Part shown: positions 36,160-46,054 of the stretch, in pieces | Numbering within the stretch: the stretch's first letter is position 1 | Layout: every line of letters starts with the position of its first letter | Source of the DNA: Gammaproteobacteria bacterium 53_120_T64 | GTDB taxonomy: Bacteria > Pseudomonadota > Gammaproteobacteria > Pseudomonadales > Porticoccaceae | DNA length: 64,000 bases | Direction: 5' to 3' | NCBI GenBank assembly: GCA_002162815.1 | Contig: MAAT01000008.1 | Coordinates: 1-64,000, forward strand | The notes under the pieces: generated by a model | Database searches by the model: none | Seen by the model: the letters and a program-made list of their open reading frames with translations, nothing else | What the model was told of the DNA's origin: nothing | Made by a program: the position numbers and the translations under genes

Positions 36160-37805
36160 CCGACCCTCGGTTAATCAACCAAAGTCCAGCCTGGCAAGCC
36201 CTACTCAAACACCGGCAAGCACTCGCCGACACCACCTTAGCGCAACTCTTCGAGCAACACGCCCAGCGCGGCCAGCAGTTTAAAGCCTGCGCCGCCGGAC
36301 TTTATTTGGACTATTCCAAAAACCTGCTCACTGGCGAAACCCTCGACCTACTCGGGGAGCTCGCCAACCACGCACAACTGGCCGACGCTATCGAGGAGCT
36401 ATTCAGCGGCGCCGCCGTTAACAATACCGAGCACCGCCCCGCCCTGCACACCGCACTGCGCAACCCTGCCCCAGGCGATGGAGAGCAATCCCCAGCCGTG
36501 ACACAAATGCGCAGCCGCATGAATACCTTTGCCGACAAGCTGCGCCAAGGTCGCGAGTGTGGCGCGAGCGGTAAAGTCATTCGCGATGTTATCAACCTCG
36601 GCATCGGGGGCTCAGACCTCGGCCCCCGCATGATCGTTGCCGCTTTTCCCGAACTACAAGCCGAGGGCTTGCGCAGCCACTTCGCCGCCAATGTCGATAG
36701 TGACGTCTTAAAAGGCATTCTCAGTCAATGCCATCCCGAAACCACTCTCTTTCTGATCTCATCGAAAAGCTTTTCCACCCTGGAAACCCTGAGTAATGCC
36801 GGCCTAGCCCGGCAATGGCTCTGCGATGCCGGTTTCGACGCGGCGCAAATTGCCTGTCACTTTACCGCCATGACCAGCCAAATTGAAAAGGCCCGCTCAT
36901 GGGGTATCAAGGCCGAACGGATTTTCCCTATAGATGAAGGTGTCGGAGGCCGCTTCAGCCTGTGGTCGAGCATTGGCCTGCCTATCGCCATCGCCCTGGG
37001 CTCCGAGGCCTTCAGTCAATTGCTCGACGGCGCCGGCGCCATGGACCAGCATTTTCGCAGTGCCGACTTCAGTGACAACCTACCGGTATTGCACGGCTTG
37101 CTGTCCATCTGGTCGATCAATTTCAACGATCACCACAGCCGCGCCGTATTGCCCTATATTCACCGTCTCGGTGAGCTGCCAAATTATTTGCAACAACTGA
37201 CCATGGAGAGCCTCGGCAAGCGCGTCACCAAAACCGGCCAGCCCTGCACCTACGCTACCGGCCCGGTGATTTGGGGTAGCGAGGGCACCAACGGCCAACA
37301 CTCCTGCCATCAGCTGTTATTGCAGGGTATCGGTGCCGTGCCCGTCGATTTTATTGCCACCACTAAGTCCCACTGCCAAACACTGCAGCACCAATACCTA
37401 CTGGCCAACTGTTTTGCACAAAGCCGCGCTTTAATGCTGGGTAAGAGCTACACACAAGCGTTAGAAGAAACCCGCGCCTCAGGGCTAAACGAAGATGCAG
37501 CAGCTCAGCTCGCCATGCACAAAGCCATCCCCGGCAACCGGGTCAGCAACACCCTGCTGCTCGATGAATTCACCCCCCGAACCCTCGGCGCACTGCTCGC
37601 CTTCTACGAACACAGCGTCTACGTGCAGAGTGTTATCTGGCAAATTAATGCCTTCGACCAATGGGCGGTAGAACTCGGCAAAACCATGAGCACCTCCCTA
37701 TTTGAAGCGCTCCAGCAAGCACCCCATGACGTCGCACTCGACAGTTCCAGCCAAGCCCTCATCGATCACGTTCAAAAAGGCCCGCACCCCTCCTGTAAGG
37801 ACTGA
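36156..37805 (+). CDS. pgi: Glucose-6-phosphate isomerase
   Basis: The 549-residue enzyme interconverts glucose 6-phosphate and fructose 6-phosphate in the cytoplasm. Length equals E. coli Pgi (549). Signatures in order are NLGIGGSDLGPRM near 147-160, SSKSFSTLET with the phosphate-binding serines, GVGGRFSLWSSIGLPIAIALG with the catalytic region, TYATGPVIWGSEGTNGQHS, and AFYEHSVYVQSVIWQINAFDQWAVELGK at the C-terminus. The start overlaps a six-codon leader ORF that carries the ribosome site. The enzyme links glycolysis or gluconeogenesis to the sugar-nucleotide genes elsewhere in the window. Confidence 0.97.
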   Translation: MTDPRLINQSPAWQALLKHRQALADTTLAQLFEQHAQRGQQFKACAAGLYLDYSKNLLTGETLDLLGELANHAQLADAIEELFSGAAVNNTEHRPALHTALRNPAPGDGEQSPAVTQMRSRMNTFADKLRQGRECGASGKVIRDVINLGIGGSDLGPRMIVAAFPELQAEGLRSHFAANVDSDVLKGILSQCHPETTLFLISSKSFSTLETLSNAGLARQWLCDAGFDAAQIACHFTAMTSQIEKARSWGIKAERIFPIDEGVGGRFSLWSSIGLPIAIALGSEAFSQLLDGAGAMDQHFRSADFSDNLPVLHGLLSIWSINFNDHHSRAVLPYIHRLGELPNYLQQLTMESLGKRVTKTGQPCTYATGPVIWGSEGTNGQHSCHQLLLQGIGAVPVDFIATTKSHCQTLQHQYLLANCFAQSRALMLGKSYTQALEETRASGLNEDAAAQLAMHKAIPGNRVSNTLLLDEFTPRTLGALLAFYEHSVYVQSVIWQINAFDQWAVELGKTMSTSLFEALQQAPHDVALDSSSQALIDHVQKGPHPSCKD

Positions 37806-37844
37806 CAGCCCCACGCTGACCAACGAACTATTTTTTTTTGCTCA

Positions 37845-37875
37845 ATTAATGTAAGGTGCTTCACCTTTTATTAAT
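37845..37875. repeat. Stem-loop between pgi and pntAA
   Basis: ATTAATGTAAGGTG pairs with CACCTTTTATTAAT around a CTT loop, with one mismatch and one wobble. It lies 40 bases after the pgi stop and 46 before pntAA. There is no T tract after it on the plus strand, so it may be a weak terminator or an mRNA-end stabiliser. Confidence 0.55.
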
Positions 37876-37920
37876 CGGCACTAGTTTGGTGCGCGACCGA
37901 CCCATAGTGAGGCGTATATT

Positions 37921-39156
37921 GTGATAGTAGGCATACCCCGGGAAATAAAACCCGGAGAAGATAGGGTGGCTATGACCCCCGCCAATATTCAGGCGTGGTC
38001 AAAGAAAGGCGTTGAGTGCATCGTCGAGACTAGTGCCGGTGAAGCCGCAGGGTTTTCCGATGAGCTTTATAAAGCCGCCGGTGCTTCCATCTGCAGCGAG
38101 CGCTCCGACGTGTTTGCCAAGGCCGACATTATTGTCCAGGTGCAATCCTTTGGCGCTAACAACGTCAACAGCGAAGCCGACCTGGCACTACTTAGGCCCG
38201 GCCAATTAGTTGCCGGCATGATGGACCCTCTGGGCTCCCCCGCCACCGCCGAGCTCCTCGCTAAAACGGGTGCCACCGCCATCGCCATGGAACTGGTGCC
38301 GCGCATCAGTCGGGCACAAAGCATGGACGTGCTGTCGTCAATGGCCACCTTGGCCGGCTATAAAGCCGTGCTAATGGGTGCCAGCCTGTCACCGCGCATT
38401 ATGCCCATGTTAATGACCGCAGCTGGCACCTTACAACCGATGCGCACCTTTATTATGGGTGTCGGTGTTGCAGGCCTGCAGGCCTGTGCCACGGCTAAAC
38501 GCCTCGGTGGTGTGGTCGAGGCCTACGATGTACGCCCCGCCGCCCGCGATCAAATCATCTCGGTTGGCGCCAAGCCTATTGAACTCGACCTAGAAACAGA
38601 GAGTTCGGAAGACAAGGGCGGCTACGCTAAAGCCCAGGGCGAAGACTTTATTCGCCGCCAGCAGGAGCTAATGACTGCGGTACTCGCCGAGCAAGACCTG
38701 GTGATTACTACAGCCGCCATCCCCGGTGCCAAGTCGCCGATACTGGTCACCGCCGACATGGTCAAAGCCATGAAGCCCGGCGCCGTGATTGTCGATCTCG
38801 CCGCTGAGCGTGGCGGTAACTGTGAACTCACCCAACTCGGTGAAACTGTCGTTGCCCACGGCGTCACGATTATTGGCCCCGACAACCTGGCCTCGACCAT
38901 TCCCCTCCACGGCAGTCAGATGTTTGGCAAAAACATCGAAACCCTGCTCGAGCATCTACTCGATGATGACAACAACTTAAATCTCGACTTCGAAGACGAG
39001 ATTGTTTATGAAACCGTCGTTGCCCACAGTGGCGATGTACCACACAAGCGCATGCGCGAACTACTCGGTTACCCGTCCATAGATCTGGGTGGATCCATCG
39101 ACCTCGACGCAGATGACGACGCCACTACCGAGCAAAAAGAAGGGGGAGCTTCCTGA
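37921..39156 (+). CDS. pntAA: NAD(P) transhydrogenase alpha subunit part 1
   Basis: The 411-residue protein is the NAD(H)-binding domain I of the proton-translocating transhydrogenase. The start is a GTG with GAGG eight bases upstream (MIVGIPREIKPGEDRVAMTP). Features are the alanine-dehydrogenase-like N-terminal half and the Rossmann segment MGVGVAGLQACATAKRLGG, followed by VVEAYDVRPAARDQI and GGYAKAQGEDF. The subunit is split: the membrane part is encoded by pntAB, in contrast to the fused PntA of E. coli. The C-terminal 35 residues are acidic. Its TGA overlaps the pntAB ATG by one base (TGATG). Confidence 0.95.
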   Translation: MIVGIPREIKPGEDRVAMTPANIQAWSKKGVECIVETSAGEAAGFSDELYKAAGASICSERSDVFAKADIIVQVQSFGANNVNSEADLALLRPGQLVAGMMDPLGSPATAELLAKTGATAIAMELVPRISRAQSMDVLSSMATLAGYKAVLMGASLSPRIMPMLMTAAGTLQPMRTFIMGVGVAGLQACATAKRLGGVVEAYDVRPAARDQIISVGAKPIELDLETESSEDKGGYAKAQGEDFIRRQQELMTAVLAEQDLVITTAAIPGAKSPILVTADMVKAMKPGAVIVDLAAERGGNCELTQLGETVVAHGVTIIGPDNLASTIPLHGSQMFGKNIETLLEHLLDDDNNLNLDFEDEIVYETVVAHSGDVPHKRMRELLGYPSIDLGGSIDLDADDDATTEQKEGGAS

Positions 39157-39443
39157 TGGAAATGATCGTTATGCAACTGGCACTTTTCGTGCTGTCACTA
39201 TTCCTCGGTGTCGAATTGATCACCAAGGTACCACCCACTCTACACACCCCACTGATGTCGGGTACCAACGCCATTTCGGGTATCACGCTGGTCGGCGCAT
39301 TGATCGCCGCCGGTGCTGGCGATAGTGCCTCCGGACTGGTTCACGGCCTCGGGTTTATCGCCGTGGTGATGGCCACCGTTAATGTGATTGGTGGCTACCT
39401 GGTGACCAACCGCATGCTCGCCATGTTCAAGAGGAAAAACTAG
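39156..39443 (+). CDS. pntAB: NAD(P) transhydrogenase alpha subunit part 2 (membrane)
   Basis: The 95-residue membrane protein has three predicted helices: VMQLALFVLSLFLGVELI, then TPLMSGTNAISGITLVGALIAAG and GLGFIAVVMATVNVIGGYLVTN. This is the split-off transmembrane part of PntA that helps form the proton channel with PntB. The start overlaps the pntAA stop, so translation is coupled. It ends with Lys/Arg residues (MFKRKN). The three-gene pnt arrangement is common in alphaproteobacteria and in many marine gammaproteobacteria. Confidence 0.95.
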   Translation: MEMIVMQLALFVLSLFLGVELITKVPPTLHTPLMSGTNAISGITLVGALIAAGAGDSASGLVHGLGFIAVVMATVNVIGGYLVTNRMLAMFKRKN

Positions 39444-39446
39444 ATC

Positions 39447-40847
39447 ATGAATACTAACTTAGTGGATCTAATTTACCTCATCTCGGCAGTCTTCTTTGTG
39501 CTCGGCATTAAGGGCCTAACCAAACCGAAAACCGCCGTGCGCGGCAACATGCTATCGGCCATCGGTATGCTGATCGCCGTGGTCATTACCCTGCTGGATA
39601 AGAGTATTGTCAGCTACGAGTACATCATTGCCGGCGTTTTGGTCGGCGGTGTCGTTGGCGGCCTTGTCGCCACCAAGATACAGATGACCTCCATGCCGCA
39701 AATGATTGCCATGCTCAACGGCTGTGGTGGTGGTGCCTCTCTGGGCCTGGCGGCGGCGAGCTATCTGCTCACCTCCGGTTCTGGCGGTTACGAAAGCGGT
39801 GCCTTGGGCATTATGGCCGTTGGCTTTGTGATGATTACCGTGCTGATTGGCTCGGTAACCCTAACCGGTAGCTTAGTGGCCTTTGCCAAACTGCAGGAAC
39901 TGATTTCCGGCCAATCCATCGGTTTTGCCGGCATTAAGTTCCTCAATGCGGCGCTGTTTATCTCTGCCATTACCCTGCTCGGCATGCTCTGCTTTGATCC
40001 CACCAACACAGCGTTGTTCTGGGCCTTGATTGCCGTATCGTGCACCCTCGGTATCACCATCGTGCTACCCATTGGTGGCGCCGATATGCCCGTTGTTATC
40101 GCCCTGCTGAACTCCTATTCGGGTATTGCCGCAGCGGCCGCTGGCTTCATTATGGGTAACACGGTATTGATCGTGTCCGGTTCACTGGTTGGCGCCTCGG
40201 GTCTCATTTTGACACAGATTATGTGTGTCGCAATGAACCGCTCACTGACCAATGTCCTGTTCGGTGTCATGGCCGAAGGCAGTGAAGCGATTGATGCTGA
40301 CGAAATCTACGCCGGTAAGGTGAAGAGTGCGCAAGCGGAAGAGATCGCCATGATCCTCGAAACCGCCCGCCGCGTGGTCATCGTCCCCGGCTTTGGTATG
40401 GCCATGGCCCAGGCTCAGCACGCGGTACGTGAACTGTCTGATGTCTTGCAGGAAAACGGTACCGAGGTCGAGTTTGCTATCCACCCCGTTGCCGGTCGCA
40501 TGCCCGGTCACATGAACGTGCTACTGGCCGAGGCTGAAGTGCCCTACGATCAGCTGGTCGAGATGGATCGCATCAACCCCACCTTTGAGCAAACCGATGT
40601 CGCCATCGTGATCGGCGCCAACGACGTCACCAACCCCATGGCGCGGGAAGACAAGGGCAGCCCGATCTACGGCATGCCCATCCTCCACGTCGACAAGGCG
40701 CAAACCGTGGTCGTGATCAAGCGTTCATTGAGCCCCGGCTTTGCCGGCCTGCCCAATCCGCTGTTTGCCATGGACAACACGCTGATGGTCTACGGCGATG
40801 GTAAAAAGGCAGTGGTCGACATCACCGCCGCATTGGTTAGCGCTTAA
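39447..40847 (+). CDS. pntB: NAD(P) transhydrogenase beta subunit
   Basis: The 466-residue protein combines the membrane domain II with the NADP(H)-binding domain III. The first 270 residues hold about eight to nine hydrophobic helices, including GNMLSAIGMLIAVVITLLD and GGGASLGLAAASYLL. Domain III starts near 290 with RRVVIVPGFGMAMAQAQHAVREL, then HPVAGRMPGHMNVLLAEA and VIGANDVTNP. Together with pntAA and pntAB it uses the proton gradient to make NADPH from NADH, relevant for fatty-acid synthesis and redox balance. Three bases separate it from pntAB, and a bidirectional terminator follows. Confidence 0.97.
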   Translation: MNTNLVDLIYLISAVFFVLGIKGLTKPKTAVRGNMLSAIGMLIAVVITLLDKSIVSYEYIIAGVLVGGVVGGLVATKIQMTSMPQMIAMLNGCGGGASLGLAAASYLLTSGSGGYESGALGIMAVGFVMITVLIGSVTLTGSLVAFAKLQELISGQSIGFAGIKFLNAALFISAITLLGMLCFDPTNTALFWALIAVSCTLGITIVLPIGGADMPVVIALLNSYSGIAAAAAGFIMGNTVLIVSGSLVGASGLILTQIMCVAMNRSLTNVLFGVMAEGSEAIDADEIYAGKVKSAQAEEIAMILETARRVVIVPGFGMAMAQAQHAVRELSDVLQENGTEVEFAIHPVAGRMPGHMNVLLAEAEVPYDQLVEMDRINPTFEQTDVAIVIGANDVTNPMAREDKGSPIYGMPILHVDKAQTVVVIKRSLSPGFAGLPNPLFAMDNTLMVYGDGKKAVVDITAALVSA

Positions 40848-40870
40848 GCACTCGTTACATAAGCGCCCAT

Positions 40871-40899
40871 AAAAAAACCCCGCACTGCGGGGTTTTTTT
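40871..40899. terminator. Bidirectional rho-independent terminator between pntB and the phosphomannomutase gene
   Basis: ACCCCGC-ac-TGCGGGGT is flanked by A7 and T7. It serves pntB on the plus strand and the convergent gene at 40939. Confidence 0.9.
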
Positions 40900-40938
40900 A
40901 TGGCTGGCAATAACCACCTAACGGAATATCAGCAAAGC

Positions 40939-42291
40939 CTAAGCATCGAGAAAAGCCAATAACTCCGCCGTTTTCTGCTCCATTAAGACCTCATCACCGC
41001 GAGACTCGACATTTAAACGCACCAGCGGTTCGGTGTTCGACATCCGCACATTAAAGCGCCAGTCGCCAAACGACATACTGACGCCATCGGTCTTATCCAG
41101 CACCTCGGCACTGGCCGCATAATGCTTTTCAATGCGCGCCAACATCGCCGCCGCATCATCGACCTCGCGATTAATTTCACCACTCACCGGATAGCGCGCC
41201 TGACTCTCCGCTATCAGCTCAAGCAAGGTGCTGGCGGAGCTAGATACCAGTTCGGCCACTAACAACCACGGAATCATGCCGCTGTCGCAATAGGCGAAAT
41301 CACGGAAATAGTGGTGGGCGCTCATCTCGCCGCCGTAGAGGGCGTTTTCATCGCGCATCACCTGCTTAATGAAGGAGTGCCCCGTTTTACTCTGAATCGC
41401 CTCACCGCCACACTGCGCGGCCAGCTCGATGGTGTTCCAGGTTAAACGCGGATCGTGAATCACCTTGCCGCCGCCATTTTTCTTTAGAAATGCGGTAGCC
41501 AGCAAGCCCACCAAATAATAGCCCTCGACAAAATTCCCCGAGCTATCGAAGAAGAAACAGCGGTCGAAGTCGCCATCCCAAGCGATGCCCAGATCGGCCC
41601 CTTCCCGCTTCACAACATCGGCCGTGGCGGCACGATTTTCTTCTAGTAGAGGGTTGGGAATGCCATTCGGGAAATTACCGTCGGGCTGGTGGTGGACCTT
41701 AATAAATTCAAAGGGCAAGTGAGGCTCGAGTAAATCGACCACCGAACCGGCACCACCGTTGCCGGCATTCACCACGATTTTTAAGGGCGGCAGGGCATCA
41801 ACATCAATATAGGAGAGCAAGTGTTCGATATAGGCTTGCTTGTCGACAGAGTGGCGCAAGCCACCCCGGCGCGGCGCATCACTAAATTCGCCCCGCTCTG
41901 CCAGGGACTTAATCTCGGGTAAACCATCGTCACCGCTGATCGGCCGCGAACCCTCTCGCACAAATTTCATGCCGTTAAAGTCCATCGGATTGTGGCTGGC
42001 CGTCACCACTAGGCCGCCATCATAGCCGCCATCAAAGGTGGCAAAATAAATTTCCTCGGTGCCGCACTCGCCAATATGCACCACATCGCAACCGGCATCG
42101 CGAATACCCTCCACCACCGCATCGCAGAGTGAGGGACTGGTGAGGCGAATATCGTGGCCGACCACGATGCGCCCAGCACCCAGGTACTGGGCAAAGGCGC
42201 GACCGATGCGATAGGCAATGCCCTCGTTCAATTCAGTCGGCACGCGTCCGCGAATGTCGTAGGCCTTAAAACACGAGTAACTTTCTGACAT
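40939..42291 (-). CDS. Phosphomannomutase (PMM/PGM family)
   Basis: The 450-residue alpha-D-phosphohexomutase begins [19 protein letters not shown], the family N-terminus. The active-site phosphoserine is in [12 protein letters not shown] (Ser99). The metal loop is AWDGDFDRC near 240, and the sugar-binding [10 protein letters not shown] segment follows. The C-terminal phosphate loop is [15 protein letters not shown]. It converts mannose 6-phosphate to mannose 1-phosphate, and possibly the glucose pair, for GDP-mannose or UDP-glucose synthesis. Sequence resembles CpsG/ManB of gammaproteobacteria. It follows galU by three bases, so both are made together for surface polysaccharide precursors. 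Confidence 0.93.
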   Translation of the reverse strand: MSESYSCFKAYDIRGRVPTELNEGIAYRIGRAFAQYLGAGRIVVGHDIRLTSPSLCDAVVEGIRDAGCDVVHIGECGTEEIYFATFDGGYDGGLVVTASHNPMDFNGMKFVREGSRPISGDDGLPEIKSLAERGEFSDAPRRGGLRHSVDKQAYIEHLLSYIDVDALPPLKIVVNAGNGGAGSVVDLLEPHLPFEFIKVHHQPDGNFPNGIPNPLLEENRAATADVVKREGADLGIAWDGDFDRCFFFDSSGNFVEGYYLVGLLATAFLKKNGGGKVIHDPRLTWNTIELAAQCGGEAIQSKTGHSFIKQVMRDENALYGGEMSAHHYFRDFAYCDSGMIPWLLVAELVSSSASTLLELIAESQARYPVSGEINREVDDAAAMLARIEKHYAASAEVLDKTDGVSMSFGDWRFNVRMSNTEPLVRLNVESRGDEVLMEQKTAELLAFLDA

Positions 42292-42294
42292 GGC

Positions 42295-43128
42295 TTACTG
42301 CCCACCCTTTAAATAGATATTTTCATACACGTAGTTGGTTGCCTCGACATAACCGTCGACACTGCCGCAGTCAAAACGCCGACCCTTAAATTTATAGGCC
42401 AGCACCTTGCTGCTTTTCGCCAGCGATAACAAGGCGTCGGTCAATTGCACCTCACCGTTCTTACCCGGCGGTGTATGGCGCAACAACTCAAAAATAAAGG
42501 GCGAGAGGATATAGCGACCAATAATCGCCAAGTTACTCGGCGCATCGGCAAGGTCGGGCTTCTCAACCATGTCGGTGACGCGGTATAAACCCGGCTCCTC
42601 CTCGACCCCGGCAATAACACCAAACTTGGAAATTTCCTCATCGTTAATTTCCTGAATGGCGATCACACTGCAACCGGTGCGACGATAAATTTTCGCCAGC
42701 TGCTCCATCACGCTGTCGCCATCGGTAATGCACAGATCATCGGCCAGCACCACGCCAAAGGGTTCCTGCCCGACCAGCAATTCACCGGTCAAGATGGCAT
42801 GCCCTAGGCCCTTCATTTCCGACTGGCGAGTCGAGGTAAACTTAGCCGCGCCAATGACCTCCCGGATGCTACTGAGATATTTATCCTTCGAGGTGCCGGC
42901 AATCTGATGCTCCAGTTCATAGCTGGTATCAAAGAAATCGTTAATGGCGCGCTTGCCACGACCGGTAACAAAACAAATTTCATCGAGACCCGCGCTCAAC
43001 GCCTCTTCAACACCGTATTGCACCAGAGGCTTATTCACCACCGGCAGCATTTCTTTAGGCATCGCCTTGGTAGCGGGTAGGAACCGCGTGCCATAACCGG
43101 CAACGGGAAACAGGCATTTTTTAATCAC
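42295..43128 (-). CDS. galU: UTP-glucose-1-phosphate uridylyltransferase
   Basis: The 277-residue enzyme makes UDP-glucose. I place the start at the GTG at 43128 (MIKKCLFPVAGYGTR...), seven bases after AGGA. The TTG two codons upstream is too close to that site. Signatures are AGYGTRFLPATKAMPKEMLP, FVTGRGKRAINDFFD, VLADDLC with the metal Asp, GVIAGVEEEPGLYRV, VEKPDLADAPSNLAI and YKFKGRRFDCGSVDGYVEA. Length agrees with GalU (about 280-300). It leads a two-gene unit with the phosphomannomutase gene. Its promoter lies in the 312-base divergent region shared with fabA. Confidence 0.96.
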   Translation of the reverse strand: MIKKCLFPVAGYGTRFLPATKAMPKEMLPVVNKPLVQYGVEEALSAGLDEICFVTGRGKRAINDFFDTSYELEHQIAGTSKDKYLSSIREVIGAAKFTSTRQSEMKGLGHAILTGELLVGQEPFGVVLADDLCITDGDSVMEQLAKIYRRTGCSVIAIQEINDEEISKFGVIAGVEEEPGLYRVTDMVEKPDLADAPSNLAIIGRYILSPFIFELLRHTPPGKNGEVQLTDALLSLAKSSKVLAYKFKGRRFDCGSVDGYVEATNYVYENIYLKGGQ

Positions 43129-43256
43129 AGACAAATCCTTTTCATTAGCGGGGAGTCGCGCACTGACACCACAAATTTAGCACCCCCAAATTGAGGTAGA
43201 GCACTGTAACTAAAATCCCTAGTCATTAGGTAAACTGCTTCAAAAAAAACTGGCCT

Positions 43257-43271
43257 GTAAGTGCGACTTAC
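43257..43271. promoter_or_regulatory. Perfect palindrome between galU and fabA, candidate operator
   Basis: GTAAGT-GCG-ACTTAC is an exact inverted repeat. It lies 77 bases upstream of the fabA -35 box and about 130 bases upstream of galU. A transcription factor for fatty-acid or surface-sugar genes could bind here. The rest of the 312-base divergent region (43129-43440) shows no gene. Confidence 0.4.
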
Positions 43272-43347
43272 TCACCTCTTTTGGGTCTCAGGCGCAACCA
43301 GCAGCAATGCCACTAGTAATAACAGCCATACATTGTTTATCGGCGAC

Positions 43348-43375
43348 TGGACATAAGCCCCCATTAAGCTAAAAT
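43348..43375 (+). promoter_or_regulatory. Candidate promoter of fabA
   Basis: TGGACA (43348-43353) and TAAAAT (43370-43375) each match five of six consensus bases with a 16-base spacer. The fabA start is 65 bases downstream. Confidence 0.6.
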
Positions 43376-43440
43376 ATCGCGTCTTTTTTGATCGCCCCGG
43401 CGCCATGTCGCGCCTCACTGTGCAACGCAAGAGGTTACTT

Positions 43441-43971
43441 TTGAACGATTCCGACGCCCGCCAGCGCAACAGTTTTGACTACGACGATTTAATCGCCTGC
43501 TCCGAGGGCCGACTGTTTGGCCCCAAGGCCGCGCAACTGCCCGCACCCAACATGTTGATGGCCGACCGCATCACCCATATCAGCAAAGAGGGCGGCGCCT
43601 ATGGCAAAGGCGAAGTGATCGCCGAGCTCGATATCAAACCCGACCTGTGGTTTTTCAACTGCCACTTCCCCGGCGACCCGGTGATGCCCGGCTGCCTTGG
43701 CCTCGACGCCATGTGGCAGTTGACCGGTTTCTTCCTCACCTGGCGCGGTAACGAGGGCCACGGCCGCGCGCTGGGTTCCAGCGAAGTGAAATTTACCGGA
43801 CAGGTGCTACCGACCCACAAAAAGGTCACCTACCGTCTGGATATCAGCCGCGTGATTGAGCGCAAGCTGGTGATGGCTATTGCCGACGGCACCATGCTGG
43901 TCGACGATAAGGAAATTTACAGCGCCAAGGGCCTGCGCGTTGGCCTCTTTACCTCCACTGACAATTTCTAA
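43441..43971 (+). CDS. fabA: 3-hydroxydecanoyl-ACP dehydratase/isomerase
   Basis: The 176-residue hot-dog enzyme introduces the cis double bond in anaerobic unsaturated fatty-acid synthesis. I choose the TTG at 43441 because AAGAGG precedes it by six bases and the length then matches FabA (171-172). An ATG at 43405 would add 12 unsupported residues. Signatures are [50 protein letters not shown] in register with the catalytic His and Asp (Glu-Leu-Asp is preceded by Ala here), [17 protein letters not shown], and the terminal [13 protein letters not shown]. It is followed by fabB after 66 bases and is probably co-transcribed with it. Confidence 0.96.
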   Translation: MNDSDARQRNSFDYDDLIACSEGRLFGPKAAQLPAPNMLMADRITHISKEGGAYGKGEVIAELDIKPDLWFFNCHFPGDPVMPGCLGLDAMWQLTGFFLTWRGNEGHGRALGSSEVKFTGQVLPTHKKVTYRLDISRVIERKLVMAIADGTMLVDDKEIYSAKGLRVGLFTSTDNF

Positions 43972-44037
43972 ACAATTGGTTACAATCGCCAATCTTCTAA
44001 CACCGAGTCAATTGCTCTACGGGGCCAGGGATTATTC

Positions 44038-45255
44038 ATGAGACGTGCAGTTATCACTGGAATGGGGGTTATATCGTGCCTCGGCAACAACGCGGCAGAA
44101 GTGCTGGACTCCCTGCAACAGGGTAAATCCGGCATTAGCACCAAGGATGATTACCGGGAAATGGGCCTAAAAAGCCAGGTCGCCGGCCAGATCCACATCG
44201 ACCCCAAAGAGCACATCGACAGAAAGCACCTGCGCTTTATGAGCACCCCCGCCGTCTATGCCTACATCGCTATGCAACAGGCCATCGATGACGCCCAGCT
44301 TAGCGACAGCGACGTTTCCAACCCTCGCACCGGCCTGATCATGGGTGCCGGCGGTATTTCCGGCGACAAGTTTGTCGAATCCGTCGATATCCTGCGCAAC
44401 AAAAGCGTGCGCAAAATGGGCCCCTACCGAGTGACTCAAATCATGAGCAGCTCGGTCTCCGCCTGTCTGGCCACACCCTTTAAGATCAAGGGCCTGAACA
44501 TGAGCATCTCCTCGGCCTGTGCCACCAGCGCCCACTGTATTGGCGCAGCGGTTGAGCAGATCCAACTCGGTAAGCAAGATATTCTTTTTGCCGGTGGTGC
44601 CGAGGAAGAGCACTGGTCGATGGTCAGTATGTTTGACGCCATGGGCGCGCTGTCATCGAAGTACAACGACACCCCCGAAAAGGCCTCACGGGCCTACGAC
44701 GCCGACCGAGACGGCTTTGTGATGTCCTGTGGCGGTGGTTGCTTCGTAGTCGAAGAACTCGAACACGCAAAAGCACGCGGTGCAAAAATCTACGCCGAAA
44801 TTGTTGGCTATGGCGCCACCTCCGACGGCTACGACATGGTTGCCCCCTCCGGTGAAGGCGCGATTCGCTGCATGCAGCAAGCCCTAGCCACTACCGAGGG
44901 CGACATTGACTACATCAACACCCACGGCACCAGCACCCCGGTCGGCGACGTACAGGAAATCGCCGCCATCCGCGAAGTGTTCGGCACCGACGGGCCACCG
45001 ATTGGCTCCACCAAATCGCTCTCCGGTCACTCATTGGGCGCGGCTGGCGTACACGAAGCCATCTACAGCCTGCTGATGATGGAAAATGACTTTATCGCGG
45101 TCTCGGCCAATATCGAAAACCTCGACCCCGCCGTTGCCGATATGCCCATCGTGACCGACAAGGTCGAGAGCGTGAAGCTGAAGCGCATTATGTCCAACAG
45201 CTTTGGCTTTGGCGGCACCAATGCCACCTTAGTGCTAGAAAAGTTCGAGGACTAA
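44038..45255 (+). CDS. fabB: 3-oxoacyl-ACP synthase I
   Basis: The 405-residue condensing enzyme begins [26 protein letters not shown] in the normal FabB way. The catalytic Cys lies in [21 protein letters not shown] near residue 163. The two His are in [13 protein letters not shown] and [17 protein letters not shown]. The C-terminus [17 protein letters not shown] is standard. FabB elongates the cis-3-decenoyl product of FabA. The fabA-fabB pair is the Pseudomonas-type operon and marks this as a gammaproteobacterial (or similar) genome. A bidirectional terminator follows. Confidence 0.97.
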   Translation: MRRAVITGMGVISCLGNNAAEVLDSLQQGKSGISTKDDYREMGLKSQVAGQIHIDPKEHIDRKHLRFMSTPAVYAYIAMQQAIDDAQLSDSDVSNPRTGLIMGAGGISGDKFVESVDILRNKSVRKMGPYRVTQIMSSSVSACLATPFKIKGLNMSISSACATSAHCIGAAVEQIQLGKQDILFAGGAEEEHWSMVSMFDAMGALSSKYNDTPEKASRAYDADRDGFVMSCGGGCFVVEELEHAKARGAKIYAEIVGYGATSDGYDMVAPSGEGAIRCMQQALATTEGDIDYINTHGTSTPVGDVQEIAAIREVFGTDGPPIGSTKSLSGHSLGAAGVHEAIYSLLMMENDFIAVSANIENLDPAVADMPIVTDKVESVKLKRIMSNSFGFGGTNATLVLEKFED

Positions 45256-45280
45256 AGCCCTCACGCTAAACACGCGACAC

Positions 45281-45318
45281 AAAAAAGCCCCGTGACAACA
45301 CTGTCCCGGGGCTTTTTT
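45281..45318. terminator. Bidirectional rho-independent terminator between fabB and cysC
   Basis: AAAAAAGCCCCG pairs with CGGGGCTTTTTT, with an inner GACA/TGTC pairing. It ends the convergent fabB and cysC transcripts. Confidence 0.9.
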
Positions 45319-45368
45319 GTGGCTCGCCATCAGCACCGCATAAGGTGCTCTACGGGGCCTATCTCGGC

Positions 45369-45962
45369 TTAAATAACACCTTTTTTCACCAAGTAGTCGG
45401 CCAACTGCTCGGCACAGGTGGCAACATCGTTATTGCCGGTATCGATCAAAATCTCAGGGTTTTCAGGCGCCTCGTAGGCCGAGTCAATACCGGTAAAGTT
45501 GGGGATCTCACCCGCGCGCGCCTTTTTATACAGGCCCTTGGGGTCGCGCTCCTCGCAAACATCCAATGAAGCCGAAACGTGAACCTCGATAAACTCATCA
45601 TCGGCTACCAGCTTGCGTGCCATCTCGCGCTCGGTGCGAAAGGGCGAGATAAAGGCCGTCATCACAATCAAGCCCGCGTCGACAAACAACTTTGCGGTCT
45701 CGCCAATGCGGCGAATATTTTCGACCCGCGCTTCATCACTAAAGCCCAAATCACTGTTTAAACCCTGGCGTACATTGTCGCCGTCGAGTAAGTAACAGTG
45801 GTGACCGCGTTCAAACAACACGCGCTCCAAGGCATTGGCGAGGGTCGATTTACCCGCGCCACTGAGGCCGGTAAACCAGATCACACAAGGCTTTTGCTGC
45901 TTTTGCCCCGCTCGTTCTGTTTTGCTAACAATGGTTTCGTGCCAGGTTAAATTGGTGCTCAC
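45369..45962 (-). CDS. cysC: Adenylylsulfate kinase
   Basis: The 197-residue enzyme phosphorylates adenylylsulfate (APS) to PAPS with ATP. I take the GTG at 45962 as start because AGGGAAG lies just upstream and the protein then begins STNLTWHE, typical of CysC. A GTG further up (45995) would add 11 residues. The P-loop is [17 protein letters not shown], followed by [45 protein letters not shown] and [15 protein letters not shown]. It stands alone rather than in a cysDNC operon, so PAPS could serve sulfate assimilation or, given the polysaccharide genes nearby, sulfation of a surface glycan. The latter is only inference. Confidence 0.95.
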   Translation of the reverse strand: MSTNLTWHETIVSKTERAGQKQQKPCVIWFTGLSGAGKSTLANALERVLFERGHHCYLLDGDNVRQGLNSDLGFSDEARVENIRRIGETAKLFVDAGLIVMTAFISPFRTEREMARKLVADDEFIEVHVSASLDVCEERDPKGLYKKARAGEIPNFTGIDSAYEAPENPEILIDTGNNDVATCAEQLADYLVKKGVI

Positions 45963-46054
45963 TAATCGCTTCCCTATTGCAGGGAGCCTCTGCACAAGTC
46001 AGCGGCTCCTGAGTTTAAAAAAATAATGGTCTAAAGCGTTTTAAACCTTTCAGT

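Noticed and set aside
43405-43440. Upstream ATG start for fabA at 43405
   Set aside because: It adds 12 residues not found in FabA proteins; the TTG at 43441 has a better ribosome site and matches family length.
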